NCBI GenBank assembly: GCA_947494925.1
Contig: CANLWS010000003.1
Location: 62,001-126,000, forward strand
DNA length: 64,000 nt
DNA from: an uncultured Alteromonadaceae bacterium
GTDB lineage: Bacteria > Pseudomonadota > Gammaproteobacteria > Enterobacterales > Alteromonadaceae
Direction: 5' to 3'
Part shown: positions 27,914-37,511 of the stretch, piece by piece
Position numbering within the stretch: position 1 is the stretch's first letter
Layout: every line of letters starts with the position of its first letter
Made by a program: the position numbers and the translations under genes
Notes under the pieces: model-generated
Databases searched by the model: none
Seen by the model: only the letters and a program-made list of their open reading frames with translations
What the model was told of the DNA's origin: nothing

Positions 27914-28036
27914 TGAAAAAGGAAAAGAGACAATTCTGTAATATTGAATCTGTCTGCTTGGCAACCCCGCTATCTTAGTCTCAGACCTTAGACCGGAAGC
28001 TTTGCGTCACTGACTTTCGCCAGCTTTGCCTTTTTC
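27914..28036 (-). ncRNA. c-di-GMP-I (GEMM-I) riboswitch with terminator expression platform
   Basis: Read on the minus strand, the element has the GEMM-I parts in order. A P1 stem is formed by GGCAA and TTGCC (28030 to 27960). A hairpin CTGGC-GAAA-GTCAG carries the GAAA tetraloop. Next come the conserved TGACGCAAAGC, then TTCCGGTCTAAG, a short GTCTGAGAC hairpin, and TAGCGGGGTTGCC. These match the Vc2-type consensus closely, including the GACGCAAAGC and AGCGGGG blocks. A second hairpin (AGACA...TGTCT, 27955 to 27928) followed by CTTTTCCTTTTT looks like a Rho-independent terminator. The next gene on this strand is the ParA-like ATPase, 98 bases further on. Confidence 0.93.
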
Positions 28037-28196
28037 AATCTCTTGATAACCTTACGCAATAGCACAAGAATTGGCCAACGAAATAATGGATGATTGTTTA
28101 TCATTAGGGATTAAATTAAATACATAAGTCTTGCTGGCAACGATAAAACTGGCCTGGCTCAGTCAGCAGCGGTGGCGAAGATGCAGGAACCGAGTG

Positions 28197-29717
28197 TCAA
28201 ATTTTGAATTTCTCAATCAGACTGGCAACGTCATGACTCATATTGACAATTCGCTTGTTGGTGTCCGCGCTTTTGTGTGCGATCTCAAGAGTTTGACTAT
28301 TGGCAGCCTTGATAAAATCAATATTGCGTTCAATGTCATTTAACGTTCTGTTTTGATTTTCCACATCATTTGCAATCGCGTTAGCACCTTTCAAATTATG
28401 CTCAATGGATTGATTGATGTTTTGAAAAGATTCACCCGCCTGGGCCACCGACGCAACATTTTGCTTAGATAGTTCAAATGCTTCCTCCATCACTTTAAGC
28501 GTGTCGAGTGATTGTTGTTGGAGCTGAGCAATTATGTCAGTGATTTGCGTCGTTGAATCTTGGGTCCGTTGTGCCAGTGTTCTGACTTCGTCCGCAACCA
28601 CAGCAAAACCGCGTCCTTGTTCTCCAGCCCGCGCCGCCTCAATGGCTGCATTTAGCGCAAGAAGGTTAGTTTGCTCGGCGATGCCTTTAATCACTTCTAT
28701 TACACTGCTGATTGACTGAGAATACTCGTCCAATTGCGTGGTCTTTTCGGTGGAAGCCTGTATGTTATCTGCCAAATTTTTTGTCATCATGTTTGCAGTA
28801 TTTACTTCTTCCAGGCCTGAACTGGCAAGGGAGTTTGTTTGTTGTGTAATCTCTGCAGAACTAGCAGCCTGTTTAGCAACATCTTTAGAGGTTTCGTTGA
28901 GCTGATGGACCGAACCGACAATCTGCGCAACTTGTTTATCCAGATCAGTGACCAACTCATCCAGCTGGTCAATGCTAGCTTGACCGGCCTCAGCTGTCTG
29001 ATCCAATGCACTTGAAACAGAAGAAATATCTTTAATAATGCCGTGAACATTGTTAATGAATCCATTGATTCCTTTGGCCAACTTACCTAGTTCATCGTTG
29101 CTGGTAAACTGTATCCTCTTAGTGAGGTCTCCTTGGCCTTGTGCGATATCTTCTACCCGCAACGTTATTCCGTCCAGCGGCGTTAAAACCAACTTATGGA
29201 CCAGAAATCCCATTAACAACAAAATAATCACATCAAGCACAATAACCTGAACCACGCTGCGTTTGACCGCGGCAGAAAACGCATTGTCCAGGCTTAAACT
29301 TGAAAAGCTTAATTGCAATCGTCCTGCATTAAAGTCTTCTCCCTGATCATTAAATTTTATTTCTTGCTGTTTCACGAATAAAACATCGCCCTGATAAGGA
29401 CCTTCCACAGATTCTTGACGTGCTTGCTCCCAATGTATTTCAAACAATTTGTTATTTTCGTTATCAAACGCACTCACGCCCACCAGGTCATTAGTACCTA
29501 GCTCGGCAACTGCAACCTTTCTGGCGTTGACAACATTGAAATTCCACATGGGATCAGCCAATGTTATTCCAAGTCGTTTAGCCGAATTCTGAGAAGCTTG
29601 GTCTGCCTGTTCTTTGAGGGTCGATTGAGATAGGGAAATATCTACTGCAGCATAAAGAAACAACGTTAGTGTGAGACCAAATAACAAAGCAAGGTTTAAT
29701 TTACGTCTTAAACTCAC
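28197..29717 (-). CDS. Methyl-accepting chemotaxis protein
   Basis: This is a 506-residue chemoreceptor. TM1 is at about 9-26, a periplasmic sensor of about 130 residues follows, TM2 lies near 158-176 ([19 protein letters not shown]), then HAMP (about 178-230) and the signalling tip [20 protein letters not shown] (about 341-360) with [13 protein letters not shown]. It starts at GTG with GAGGAG upstream. It is divergent from a solute-binding protein gene, which may supply its ligand. The riboswitch-ParA unit lies directly downstream on the same strand. Confidence 0.95.
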   Translation of the reverse strand: MSLRRKLNLALLFGLTLTLFLYAAVDISLSQSTLKEQADQASQNSAKRLGITLADPMWNFNVVNARKVAVAELGTNDLVGVSAFDNENNKLFEIHWEQARQESVEGPYQGDVLFVKQQEIKFNDQGEDFNAGRLQLSFSSLSLDNAFSAAVKRSVVQVIVLDVIILLLMGFLVHKLVLTPLDGITLRVEDIAQGQGDLTKRIQFTSNDELGKLAKGINGFINNVHGIIKDISSVSSALDQTAEAGQASIDQLDELVTDLDKQVAQIVGSVHQLNETSKDVAKQAASSAEITQQTNSLASSGLEEVNTANMMTKNLADNIQASTEKTTQLDEYSQSISSVIEVIKGIAEQTNLLALNAAIEAARAGEQGRGFAVVADEVRTLAQRTQDSTTQITDIIAQLQQQSLDTLKVMEEAFELSKQNVASVAQAGESFQNINQSIEHNLKGANAIANDVENQNRTLNDIERNIDFIKAANSQTLEIAHKSADTNKRIVNMSHDVASLIEKFKI

Positions 29718-29864
29718 AAACCACTCCTCTGGTTCATTCAGCTAAAAAAAGAAAGTGCGGACAAATATATTTTTCTCCAATTGCTAAAGATTAGTCTATT
29801 GTGAAGTAGACGTGTAACTAACTCATGTCTTTAGGCGTTGATTTATTGAGAGAAAATATCGCGA

Positions 29865-31094
29865 ATGAGAAATCTGGTCTTCAACAATATTTGGATGATT
29901 TGCCTTCTGTTATTGTCACAGAAGGTGTTCGCTGAAAAAGTGACAGTTGGTATTCTCAGTACTAGTGGCGTACAACGTTCGATGTATTCTTCTGTTGCCA
30001 GAGAGTTTGAAAAAGCTAACCCAGGTATTCAAGTGGAAATGTTGTTTCGCTCGGATGCAGAATACAAAGAACAAATTCTACAATGGTTTAACGAGGGTTC
30101 CGGCCCAGACATTCTTAATTGGCAGGGAGGAGAACGCCTGTATCAACACGTCAGGCAAGGTCGCATTGCTAATTTATCGACTTTTTGGCAACAGCACGAT
30201 CTGCATGACAAGTTTAGCCAGGCAGCAAAAGGTGCAGTTTCTCTGGATAACGATATTTATGCCGTTCCTGTGTCCTATTATCAGTGGGGATTTTATTATC
30301 GAAAATCCCTGTTTGATAGTCTCGGAATGCAAGCCCCAACTGATTGGCAATCATTCCTTGCTGTCTGTGAAAAGCTGAAATCCCAGGGCGTCACCCCTAT
30401 AACAATAGGTGCACAATATAAATGGCCAACAGCAGCCTGGTTTGACTACTTGAATCTGCGACTCAATGGCTTGGCATATCACCAGGCTTTGCTTAAAGGA
30501 GAGATACCATTTACCGATTCAGGTGTCAGGCAAGTGTTTGAACATTGGAAAGAGTTATTGGCTAAAGGCTACTTTGTTGACCGTTACAATGGTTGGAATT
30601 GGCAACAGGCAATGCCGTTTATGTATCACAAACTAGCAGGGATGACCTTGATCGGTAATTTCTTTGCTGGAACCTTACCTGAGGTCTTAAAGGATGATTT
30701 CAGATTTTTTCCCTTCCCGATTATCAATAACGAAGTAGCGGTTTTTGAAGAAGCCCCATTGGATCTTTTCATGATCCCAAGTTACGCAAGACAAAATACT
30801 AGCGCAAAAAGATTTTTACTGTACTTGGCGAGTAAGGAATTCCAACAAAAGTTCAATCGTGAAGTCGGCATGATACCACCTAACATGCAAAGTGAACTGA
30901 GTAACGATTACTTTATCCAACAGGGAACTAAAATACTTAACGAAGCGGAAGGTGTCTCACAATTTTTCGACAGAGACACTAATGCAGAGTTAGCCGGGGC
31001 AGCAACTGAAATTTTCACAACATTCATGGACAATAAAGATATTCAGGCTGCACTACTGGCCTTGGAAGAAGCTCGACTGAATGCCTTTAATTAA
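29865..31094 (+). CDS. ABC-type sugar solute-binding protein without a transporter
   Basis: This is a 409-residue periplasmic binding protein of the MalE/UgpB class. A signal peptide ends near 23 (QKVFAEK). Family wording is clear: FEKANPGIQVEMLFRSDAEY, GSGPDILNWQGGERL, DNDIYAVPVSYYQWGFYYRK and TPITIGAQYKWP (carbohydrate-binding type). No permease or ATPase gene is near. The only partner is the divergent chemoreceptor 147 bases away. It may therefore deliver a ligand to that receptor instead of feeding an importer. Confidence 0.9.
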   Translation: MRNLVFNNIWMICLLLLSQKVFAEKVTVGILSTSGVQRSMYSSVAREFEKANPGIQVEMLFRSDAEYKEQILQWFNEGSGPDILNWQGGERLYQHVRQGRIANLSTFWQQHDLHDKFSQAAKGAVSLDNDIYAVPVSYYQWGFYYRKSLFDSLGMQAPTDWQSFLAVCEKLKSQGVTPITIGAQYKWPTAAWFDYLNLRLNGLAYHQALLKGEIPFTDSGVRQVFEHWKELLAKGYFVDRYNGWNWQQAMPFMYHKLAGMTLIGNFFAGTLPEVLKDDFRFFPFPIINNEVAVFEEAPLDLFMIPSYARQNTSAKRFLLYLASKEFQQKFNREVGMIPPNMQSELSNDYFIQQGTKILNEAEGVSQFFDRDTNAELAGAATEIFTTFMDNKDIQAALLALEEARLNAFN

Positions 31095-31208
31095 AGTTAA
31101 TCTAAAAAATAGATTATACTGATAGTTTTTAATTATTTTATTAAACGTATGCTTTCATCTTATACTTATTCTCGTTGACTCGAACAGCATTTACTTACGG
31201 AGATAATC

Positions 31209-31955
31209 ATGTCACAACAAAATCCAAATTTTGAAAACAAAGAAGGTCAGAAAGTACCTTCAGTCGTCTTTCCAACACGAGTGAATGACGAGTGGGTTAA
31301 TCGCTCAAGCGATGAAATATTTGCAGGTAAAACAGTTGTTGTCTTCTCGCTACCTGGTGCATTTACACCAACGTGCTCTTCGACGCATTTACCTCGTTAC
31401 AATGAATTGGCCAGCACTTTCAAATCGAACGGCGTTGACGAAATTATCTGTGTTTCGGTAAATGATACATTTGTGATGAACGCTTGGGCAGCAGATCAGG
31501 AATCTGAAAACGTCAGTTTAATCCCAGATGGTAATGGCGAATTTACTGAAGGTATGGGCCTTTTGGTTGATAAAGCAGATTTGGGTTTCGGTAAGCGTAG
31601 CTGGCGATATTCCATGCTGGTAAAAGATGGTGTCGTAGACAAAATGTTTATCGAGCCAGACCTTCCAGGCGACCCGTTTGAAGTGTCTGATGCAGATACT
31701 ATGCTGGACTACGTAGCGCCAAACGCAACGAAACCAGAAGCGATTTCTATAATCACTAAACCTGGCTGCCCATTCTGTGCAAAAGCCAAAACGCTGTTGA
31801 CGGAAAAAGGCCTGGCGTTCGAAGAAATCGTAATGGGAACAGACGCCACTTTGACATCGCTTAAAGCGATATCTGGTCGCGAGACTGTGCCACAAGTATT
31901 CATCGGTGGTAAGCATATTGGTGGAAGTGAAGAATTGGAAGCTCATTTTAGCTAA
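31209..31955 (+). CDS. Peroxiredoxin-glutaredoxin fusion (hybrid Prx5)
   Basis: This is a 248-residue two-domain antioxidant enzyme. An N-terminal Prx5-type domain (1-165) has the peroxidatic Cys56 in [15 protein letters not shown]-terminal glutaredoxin domain (about 172-248) has Cys187-Pro-Phe-Cys190 and the glutathione-site block [15 protein letters not shown]. Such hybrids reduce peroxides with glutathione directly. A glutathione reductase-like enzyme lies next door. A good ribosome site (CGGAGAT) precedes the ATG. Confidence 0.96.
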   Translation: MSQQNPNFENKEGQKVPSVVFPTRVNDEWVNRSSDEIFAGKTVVVFSLPGAFTPTCSSTHLPRYNELASTFKSNGVDEIICVSVNDTFVMNAWAADQESENVSLIPDGNGEFTEGMGLLVDKADLGFGKRSWRYSMLVKDGVVDKMFIEPDLPGDPFEVSDADTMLDYVAPNATKPEAISIITKPGCPFCAKAKTLLTEKGLAFEEIVMGTDATLTSLKAISGRETVPQVFIGGKHIGGSEELEAHFS

Positions 31956-31975
31956 CAACTAAACGCTAAATCGTT

Positions 31976-31999
31976 AAGGGGCCGACGAGCCCCTTTTTT
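31976..31999 (+). terminator. Rho-independent terminator after the Prx-Grx gene
   Basis: GGGGC and GCCCC form the stem within AAGGGG...CCCCTT, followed by T6. It separates the Prx-Grx gene from the flavoprotein gene, so they may not form one operon. Confidence 0.85.
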
Positions 32000-32024
32000 A
32001 TTCCTGAATAACAGAGGTGAACTG

Positions 32025-33476
32025 ATGCAAAAAATCAAAACTGATGTTGCAATTATTGGAGCGGGCACCGCTGGAATGGGCGCCTATAGAGCTGCCAAAG
32101 CACATACGGACAAGGTTCTGCTGATTGAAAATTCTCAGTACGGGACGACTTGTGCTCGGGTAGGTTGCATGCCGAGTAAACTTCTTATTGCTGCTGCAGA
32201 ACGTGTTCACGATATTCAGCAAGCAGCCCCCTTTGGAATTGATGTAGACGGAGCTGTGAACGTTGATGGCAAAGCGGTTATGCAAAGAGTTCGTTCGGAA
32301 CGAGACCGATTTACAGGTTTTGTAGTTGAAACGGTGGAGCGCTTTCCGGAAGAAGACAAAATTCTGGGGCAAGCCAGATTTCTCGACAACAATACCTTGC
32401 AAATCGATGAACACACACTCATTAGCGCAAAAAGGGTAGTCATAGCCACAGGCTCAAGGCCTGCATACCCTGCCTTTTTTGAACAAGCCAAGGAGCGTTT
32501 AATAGTAAACGATGATGTGTTCGATTGGCAGGAATTACCTGGATCGGTTGCTGTTTTCGGTCCCGGTGTCATAGGTCTGGAGTTGGGGCAGGCACTGCAT
32601 CGACTAGGTGTCAGAGTTAAAGTATTCGGGCGAGGTGGGGCCATTGGACCTCTAACTGATCCAGCTTTGGCCGATTATGCCAGGACTACATTTGGTGAGG
32701 AATTTTATCTAGACACTGACGCAGCCGTATCCGCCATCAGTCATAGCGATACTGGTGTAGATATTGGCTACCAGAACCAAAGCGGGAAACAGGTTACTGA
32801 ACAATTTGACTTTCTCCTTGCTGCAACAGGTAGAACACCAAATGTAGATAATCTGGGGTTGGAAAATACCAGTTTGGAACTTGATGAGCGCGGCGTTCCT
32901 GTCGCAAACCCTTTTACAATGCAAGCAGGGGACAGCAATATTTTTGTTGCAGGTGATGCGAGCAATATGATGCCGCTTCTGCACGAAGCCGCTGATCAGG
33001 GAAAAATTGCTGGAGACAACGCAGGACGTCTTGATGCCGCCCAAGCTGGGCTGAGGCGCACGCCCATTTCAGTTGTTTTCTCAGATCCACAAATTGCTAT
33101 GGTGGGCAAAACCTATAGTCAAGTTGAGCAGCAATATGGCGGGTGTGATTGCCTGGCGGTAGGTGAGGTCTCGTTTGAAGACCAGGGGCGCAGCAGAGTA
33201 ATGCTTAAAAACAAAGGCAAGCTCAGAGTCTATGCGGAGCAGGGGACAGGGTTGTTTTTGGGAGCCGAGATGATCGGTCCAGCCGCTGAGCATATTGCCC
33301 ATCTGTTAGCCTGGGCAGCGCAATCAAAAATGACAGTTCCTCAAATGTTGGAGATGCCGTTTTATCACCCTGTCATCGAAGAGGGAGTGCGCACAGCATT
33401 ACGCAATTTGCACGCAAACCTTCGATTTGGACCGGAAATCATTGAGCATTGCATTGAATGTGGTCCTGGCGCTTAG
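32025..33476 (+). CDS. Dihydrolipoamide dehydrogenase-like flavin disulfide reductase
   Basis: This is a 483-residue FAD/NAD(P)-dependent oxidoreductase. The FAD dinucleotide fold is GAGTAGMGAYRAA (residues 12-24), the redox disulfide Cys43-Ala-Arg-Val-Gly-Cys48 (CARVGCMPSK), the NAD(P) fold GPGVIGLELGQAL, and the second FAD motif VAGDAS. The C-terminal dimer-interface dyad is kept in YHPVIEEGV (His then Glu five residues later). It lacks a lipoyl domain and is not beside pdh or odh genes. It may be a lone Lpd homologue or a thiol reductase serving the neighbouring Prx-Grx; the substrate is not certain. Confidence 0.88.
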   Translation: MQKIKTDVAIIGAGTAGMGAYRAAKAHTDKVLLIENSQYGTTCARVGCMPSKLLIAAAERVHDIQQAAPFGIDVDGAVNVDGKAVMQRVRSERDRFTGFVVETVERFPEEDKILGQARFLDNNTLQIDEHTLISAKRVVIATGSRPAYPAFFEQAKERLIVNDDVFDWQELPGSVAVFGPGVIGLELGQALHRLGVRVKVFGRGGAIGPLTDPALADYARTTFGEEFYLDTDAAVSAISHSDTGVDIGYQNQSGKQVTEQFDFLLAATGRTPNVDNLGLENTSLELDERGVPVANPFTMQAGDSNIFVAGDASNMMPLLHEAADQGKIAGDNAGRLDAAQAGLRRTPISVVFSDPQIAMVGKTYSQVEQQYGGCDCLAVGEVSFEDQGRSRVMLKNKGKLRVYAEQGTGLFLGAEMIGPAAEHIAHLLAWAAQSKMTVPQMLEMPFYHPVIEEGVRTALRNLHANLRFGPEIIEHCIECGPGA

Positions 33477-33617
33477 TTAAGCGTTTAAACAAAAGTCACA
33501 TAGCTAAGGGGCGTGTTCTACACTCCCCCTAGCAAGCCCCAAACGATACAAAAAGTCATAGTAATCAGTGTGTAAGCTGTCTATAGTGGTATTGACGTTA
33601 ATTAACCAGATTGCACC

Positions 33618-34640
33618 ATGATAAGACTATTAAATTTATTGATCGGATTTTCATTAATGAGCTTTCCTCAAATTACTTTTGCCAACGCTGATTGGTTAGG
33701 TAAGTTTGTGGGAATCTACCAAAAAGAATTAGGCGATGCGAAAGCCTGCATCAGTAACAATGAATTCAGATATCGTGTTTGTTCAGATGCTCTCAAAAAT
33801 GAAGGTAATAGTCCCTTTATATTGCATCACGGAAAACCCACAGACAAAGTCGCTGTGTTGTTTCACGGGTTGAGTGATTCGCCATTTTTCTTTCGCAGTA
33901 TCGCAAAGGAAATCCATCAAAGTGGTGCAACGGTTGTGGTTGCTTTGTTGCCGGGACATGGAAAATTAGATGCAGATGGAGACATGGAAGATGATGAATT
34001 AGCTGTACGATGGCAAAAACACGTCACTGAAGTGATGTCATTTTCTGAACCTATTGCTAACAAAACCTATATCGGCGGCTTTTCTACAGGCGGGGCATTA
34101 GCAACCCAGTATGTGCTGACAAACGGCAGTAAAATGAATGGTTTACTGTTGTTTTCTGGTGCACTGGCGCTGGACGAGTCTGTGGAATCAATGGCTGGCA
34201 TCTGGGGAATCAAAACACTGGCTAAATTTTTGGACGGTGAATATGAGTCTGTGGGTCCCAACCCCTATAAGTATCCGGGTGTGGCCGGGCACTCCGCCTT
34301 TATGTTGACTGATGTCATTTTTGCGGTTCGTGAGGAAATGGAGAACGGAAATAAGCCAAACCTTCCCATCTTTACTGCACATTCCATGGCAGATACAACA
34401 ACACCCTGGCGGGGTATTGAAGACCTGCTTGCGAATAATGGCGGACCACAGGTAATTTACCAGATAGCAAAAAGTGAAGATGTATGCCACGCAGATTTAG
34501 TTGTCAATGCGCGGCAAATAATTGAAATGCAATATGATGAATCAAAGGTTGAAGAGCCGGAAAAATGCACCATTCCTCAAGCAAACCCTAAACACAACGA
34601 AATGTTGCAAGCTATGATGTTGTTTTTGAAGAGTTATTGA
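33618..34640 (+). CDS. Exported alpha/beta hydrolase
   Basis: This is a 340-residue serine hydrolase with a signal peptide (about 1-22). It carries an oxyanion motif LFHGLSDSP, nucleophile elbow Gly-Phe-Ser156-Thr-Gly, acid Asp259 (HSMADTTTP) and His291 (DVCHADLV). The fold resembles carboxylesterase/monoacylglycerol lipase-type enzymes. Two Cys pairs (CISNN...RVCSD and DVC...EKC) suggest periplasmic disulfides. It is a single gene with a weak ribosome site. The substrate is unknown. Confidence 0.88.
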   Translation: MIRLLNLLIGFSLMSFPQITFANADWLGKFVGIYQKELGDAKACISNNEFRYRVCSDALKNEGNSPFILHHGKPTDKVAVLFHGLSDSPFFFRSIAKEIHQSGATVVVALLPGHGKLDADGDMEDDELAVRWQKHVTEVMSFSEPIANKTYIGGFSTGGALATQYVLTNGSKMNGLLLFSGALALDESVESMAGIWGIKTLAKFLDGEYESVGPNPYKYPGVAGHSAFMLTDVIFAVREEMENGNKPNLPIFTAHSMADTTTPWRGIEDLLANNGGPQVIYQIAKSEDVCHADLVVNARQIIEMQYDESKVEEPEKCTIPQANPKHNEMLQAMMLFLKSY

Positions 34641-34962
34641 TGATTAAGGCGATAATATGACGAACGAAATTCGTACAGAAAAGATCAATATGCTCTAGAA
34701 ATTATCTTGTTTCATTTGCCCGCAAAGTGATGATGATGGGGTAAACTAGATAAATTCATAGGATTGCTAGAAAAGGGCCATTGTTACTTCTACTATTAAA
34801 TTCAAAGTACTGACGTAAGTCTGCTTGAAGTATGTGGTGTTACAAATGTATCACTGCTCAGAGGTCGGAAATACACAGTAAGGTCGTTTGTTTCCCACTC
34901 TGCTGTGATACCGACAGCGGGCATTACTCAATGTGCCAGAAACCGCTTACAGGATTTGTTTA
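34641..34962. other. Gap of 322 bases with a structured leader
   Basis: No gene or tRNA is visible. An imperfect long inverted repeat at 34864-34915 (GTCGG..TACACAG and CTGTGATACCGAC) stands 48 bases before the hybrid kinase start and may be a structured leader or operator. Confidence 0.4.
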
Positions 34963-37128
34963 GTGACAAGTATCGGGTTGATTAAGTTTAAAGTCAGGCG
35001 CAAGTACTTGCTGGCGTTGGCTCTTATTGCTTTGACGGTCACTCTATCTACTTTTTCTGTCAGATATATACTCGTCGAGCAAAAGTCAGACGCGCAAATT
35101 ATTAATATTTCAGGTTCGCAAAGAATGCTTTCGCAAAAGATAGCGTTATTTGCGACCAAAATGCTTAGCTTGCCTAACGACCAAAATCGTATTTCTCTTT
35201 TGAACGCAATAGAGAGGTTCGAAGACAATCATGTTTCGTTAGTTGGTTCCAAGTCCAAAGAGCAATCTTTTAATCAACTACCCGATACTATTGCTCCTCT
35301 GTTCTTCACTGGAGATCCCAATTTACACCAGAGAGTGCTCAACTATATTCTTGCTGGCAGAAAACTACTCGCAGATTCTCCGAATCCCGACATGAGTCAA
35401 TTTGGACCATCGAACACGGAAAGCTTGCTGTTGCAACTAGATTCCGTTGTTTCTGAGTATGAGAGGTTGGCAAATAATAAAGTCACATTCCTGCTCACTG
35501 CTGTGCTGTTACTTTGGTTTATTACTCTGATGGTTTTAGTTGTTGAATTTGTTTACATATTCAGGCCACTGGAAAAACTGATCGCAGACAGTATTTTATC
35601 GCTGGAAAAAGAGCGGATAAAGGCATTAGAACTGAAACAACAAGCGGTCACCTCCAATCAGGCTAAAAACCAATTTTTATCGGCAATGAGCCACGAACTG
35701 CGTACACCGATCAATGGTATATTTGGAATGATAGAGTTGGCCAGACTCGAGCCAGCAGAATTGAAACGCAATGATTATCTTGGCAAAGCATTGAGTTCTG
35801 GCAAGCAGCTGTTGAATTTACTTAACGATATTCTTGATTTGGTCAAAATGGAGTCAAACAATCTGAATCTCGAATTGGTGGAAATAGATCTGGTTGCGCT
35901 TATCGATTCCTGCCTCGCGCCAGTGGCGGTATCCTGTCAAAACAAGGGGCTGGAATTTCACTATAAGGGGGTATCGAGTCTCCCCCATCGAGTCCTCGGA
36001 GACAGCTCGCGAATATGTCAGGTACTGAATAATTTACTCAGCAACGCAGTAAAATTCACGGACTCTGGCGCCATTACAGTAGAAGTACATTTAGGTATAA
36101 GAAAAGGTGGCTTTCTTCTGAATATAACCATTTCGGATACAGGGATTGGCATATCAGAAGATAAACTGGCGACCATATTTGAGCATTTCAGTCAGGCCGA
36201 CTCTGGCAGCACACGAAAGTACTCAGGTTCTGGTCTGGGATTGCCCATTTGCAAGGAACTGGTTGAAAAGATGCACGGCAAGCTCAGTGTGAAAAGCCAG
36301 AAAGACATAGGAAGTGAATTTAGCGTCGCCATTCCACTGGAAAAAGCTGAAAAAGACCATGCTGAGTCCAAAAACCTACCCTCTCGCAGGGGACAGGTGG
36401 CGATTATCGATGATCTGGAAAGTAGCCGACGTTATCTGGAACTGGTGTTTGAGCAACTTGGATTTACAGCAGAATCTTTTAGCAGCGCTGAAGATTTTTT
36501 CATCCGTTGTGGTGATGCCAAAGGATATAGTTTGATCCTTATTGATTGGAATATGCCGGATGTGGATGGTGTAACACTGGCCTCCAGACTGCGAGAAAAG
36601 TATCAGCACCAGTGCCCTAAACTCATTCTCATCTCAGCTTCCGCCGATGTACTTGCCAGTGACGATGAAAGCGGTTTGTTATTTTGGCGAAAATATTTAA
36701 AGCCCATTGATATTAATATATTGCGTAGTGATTTAGTTATTGGGTTCAGCCAGACTGGGGGCTCACCGACAAGATCATTGAACATACTGGTGGCTGAAGA
36801 CAACGACATTAATGCTGAAATAATTGAGCACAGCATTCAAGCATTGGGCTTTCAATCCATCCGTGTAAAAAATGGCATTGAAGCCATTGAAAGGGCAGAA
36901 AGTGGGCAATTTGATGCCATTGTAATGGATATCAACATGCCTGACATGGATGGACTTGAGGCGTCGCGCATACTAAAACAGGAAAAAAATAATCCAATCC
37001 CCATCATTGCGTTAACGGCCAATACTTATAACGAAGATCTGGAAGCATCGATGCAAGCTGGTATGGTTGCGCACCTAAGCAAGCCCTTAATAAAATCGGA
37101 GTTGGCTGATGTGTTAGCCAAACTTTAG
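34963..37128 (+). CDS. Hybrid sensor histidine kinase with two receiver domains
   Basis: This protein has 721 residues. TM1 is near 12-30, a PilJ/nitrate-sensor-like periplasmic domain follows (NISGSQRMLSQKIALFATKM at about 48-67), and TM2 lies near 177-198. The kinase core has phosphoacceptor His244 (SAMSHELRTPING) and ATPase motifs (NNLLSNAVKFT, SDTGIGIS, GSGLGLPICKELVE). Two receiver domains follow with Asp528 (LIDWNMPD) and Asp656 (VMDINMPD). There is no Hpt domain, so a separate phosphotransfer protein is needed. GTG 34963 with AGGA is preferred over GTG 34933. Its end overlaps the convergent rof gene by 4 bases. Confidence 0.92.
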   Translation: MTSIGLIKFKVRRKYLLALALIALTVTLSTFSVRYILVEQKSDAQIINISGSQRMLSQKIALFATKMLSLPNDQNRISLLNAIERFEDNHVSLVGSKSKEQSFNQLPDTIAPLFFTGDPNLHQRVLNYILAGRKLLADSPNPDMSQFGPSNTESLLLQLDSVVSEYERLANNKVTFLLTAVLLLWFITLMVLVVEFVYIFRPLEKLIADSILSLEKERIKALELKQQAVTSNQAKNQFLSAMSHELRTPINGIFGMIELARLEPAELKRNDYLGKALSSGKQLLNLLNDILDLVKMESNNLNLELVEIDLVALIDSCLAPVAVSCQNKGLEFHYKGVSSLPHRVLGDSSRICQVLNNLLSNAVKFTDSGAITVEVHLGIRKGGFLLNITISDTGIGISEDKLATIFEHFSQADSGSTRKYSGSGLGLPICKELVEKMHGKLSVKSQKDIGSEFSVAIPLEKAEKDHAESKNLPSRRGQVAIIDDLESSRRYLELVFEQLGFTAESFSSAEDFFIRCGDAKGYSLILIDWNMPDVDGVTLASRLREKYQHQCPKLILISASADVLASDDESGLLFWRKYLKPIDINILRSDLVIGFSQTGGSPTRSLNILVAEDNDINAEIIEHSIQALGFQSIRVKNGIEAIERAESGQFDAIVMDINMPDMDGLEASRILKQEKNNPIPIIALTANTYNEDLEASMQAGMVAHLSKPLIKSELADVLAKL

Positions 37129-37388
37129 TCAAAATCAATATGACGAAATCTTGCATTTGGAGTTAGTACATCGAGTGATTTTATCGTACCTGTATCAACA
37201 GACTGCCGCTGCTCTCCCGTTTTATCCGTTTGAATAATCATCTGTTCATGTTTGTCTTGATCTATCTGTGTCGTCAGGGCCTTCCCAACAAGCGTATCGC
37301 CATTTCGGATGGTCAGTCTAACCTGATAGCCAAACATACATGCAATTTCAATATAATCGAAAAGTTCGCAGCTGATTGGTTTATACAT
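37125..37388 (-). CDS. rof: Rho-binding antiterminator Rof
   Basis: This is an 87-residue protein of the Rof (YaeO) family, which binds transcription terminator Rho and blocks its RNA contact. The N-terminal signature YKPISCELFDYIEIACM closely follows the E. coli wording YQPINCDDYDNLELAC. The Sm-like beta fold (VRLTIRNGDTLVGKALTT) and length (E. coli 84-86) fit. The ATG at 37388 has GGGAGA upstream; the longer frame from 37457 is discarded. Confidence 0.92.
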   Translation of the reverse strand: MYKPISCELFDYIEIACMFGYQVRLTIRNGDTLVGKALTTQIDQDKHEQMIIQTDKTGEQRQSVDTGTIKSLDVLTPNARFRHIDFD

Positions 37389-37511
37389 TTTTTCTCCCGA
37401 ACCAAACCCTGTAAATAGTAAGTTATCAGTAAAGCTTATTGGTAAAGTGAATGACAATCCAATTCAATAAGGTCTTTAGTTGACATCGACTTGATCCCCT
37501 GGAGTAAAAAA

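Noticed and set aside
28131-28343. A 70-codon plus-strand frame across the end of the second chemoreceptor
   Set aside because: It is the complement of real coding sequence and overlaps the region just before the riboswitch.
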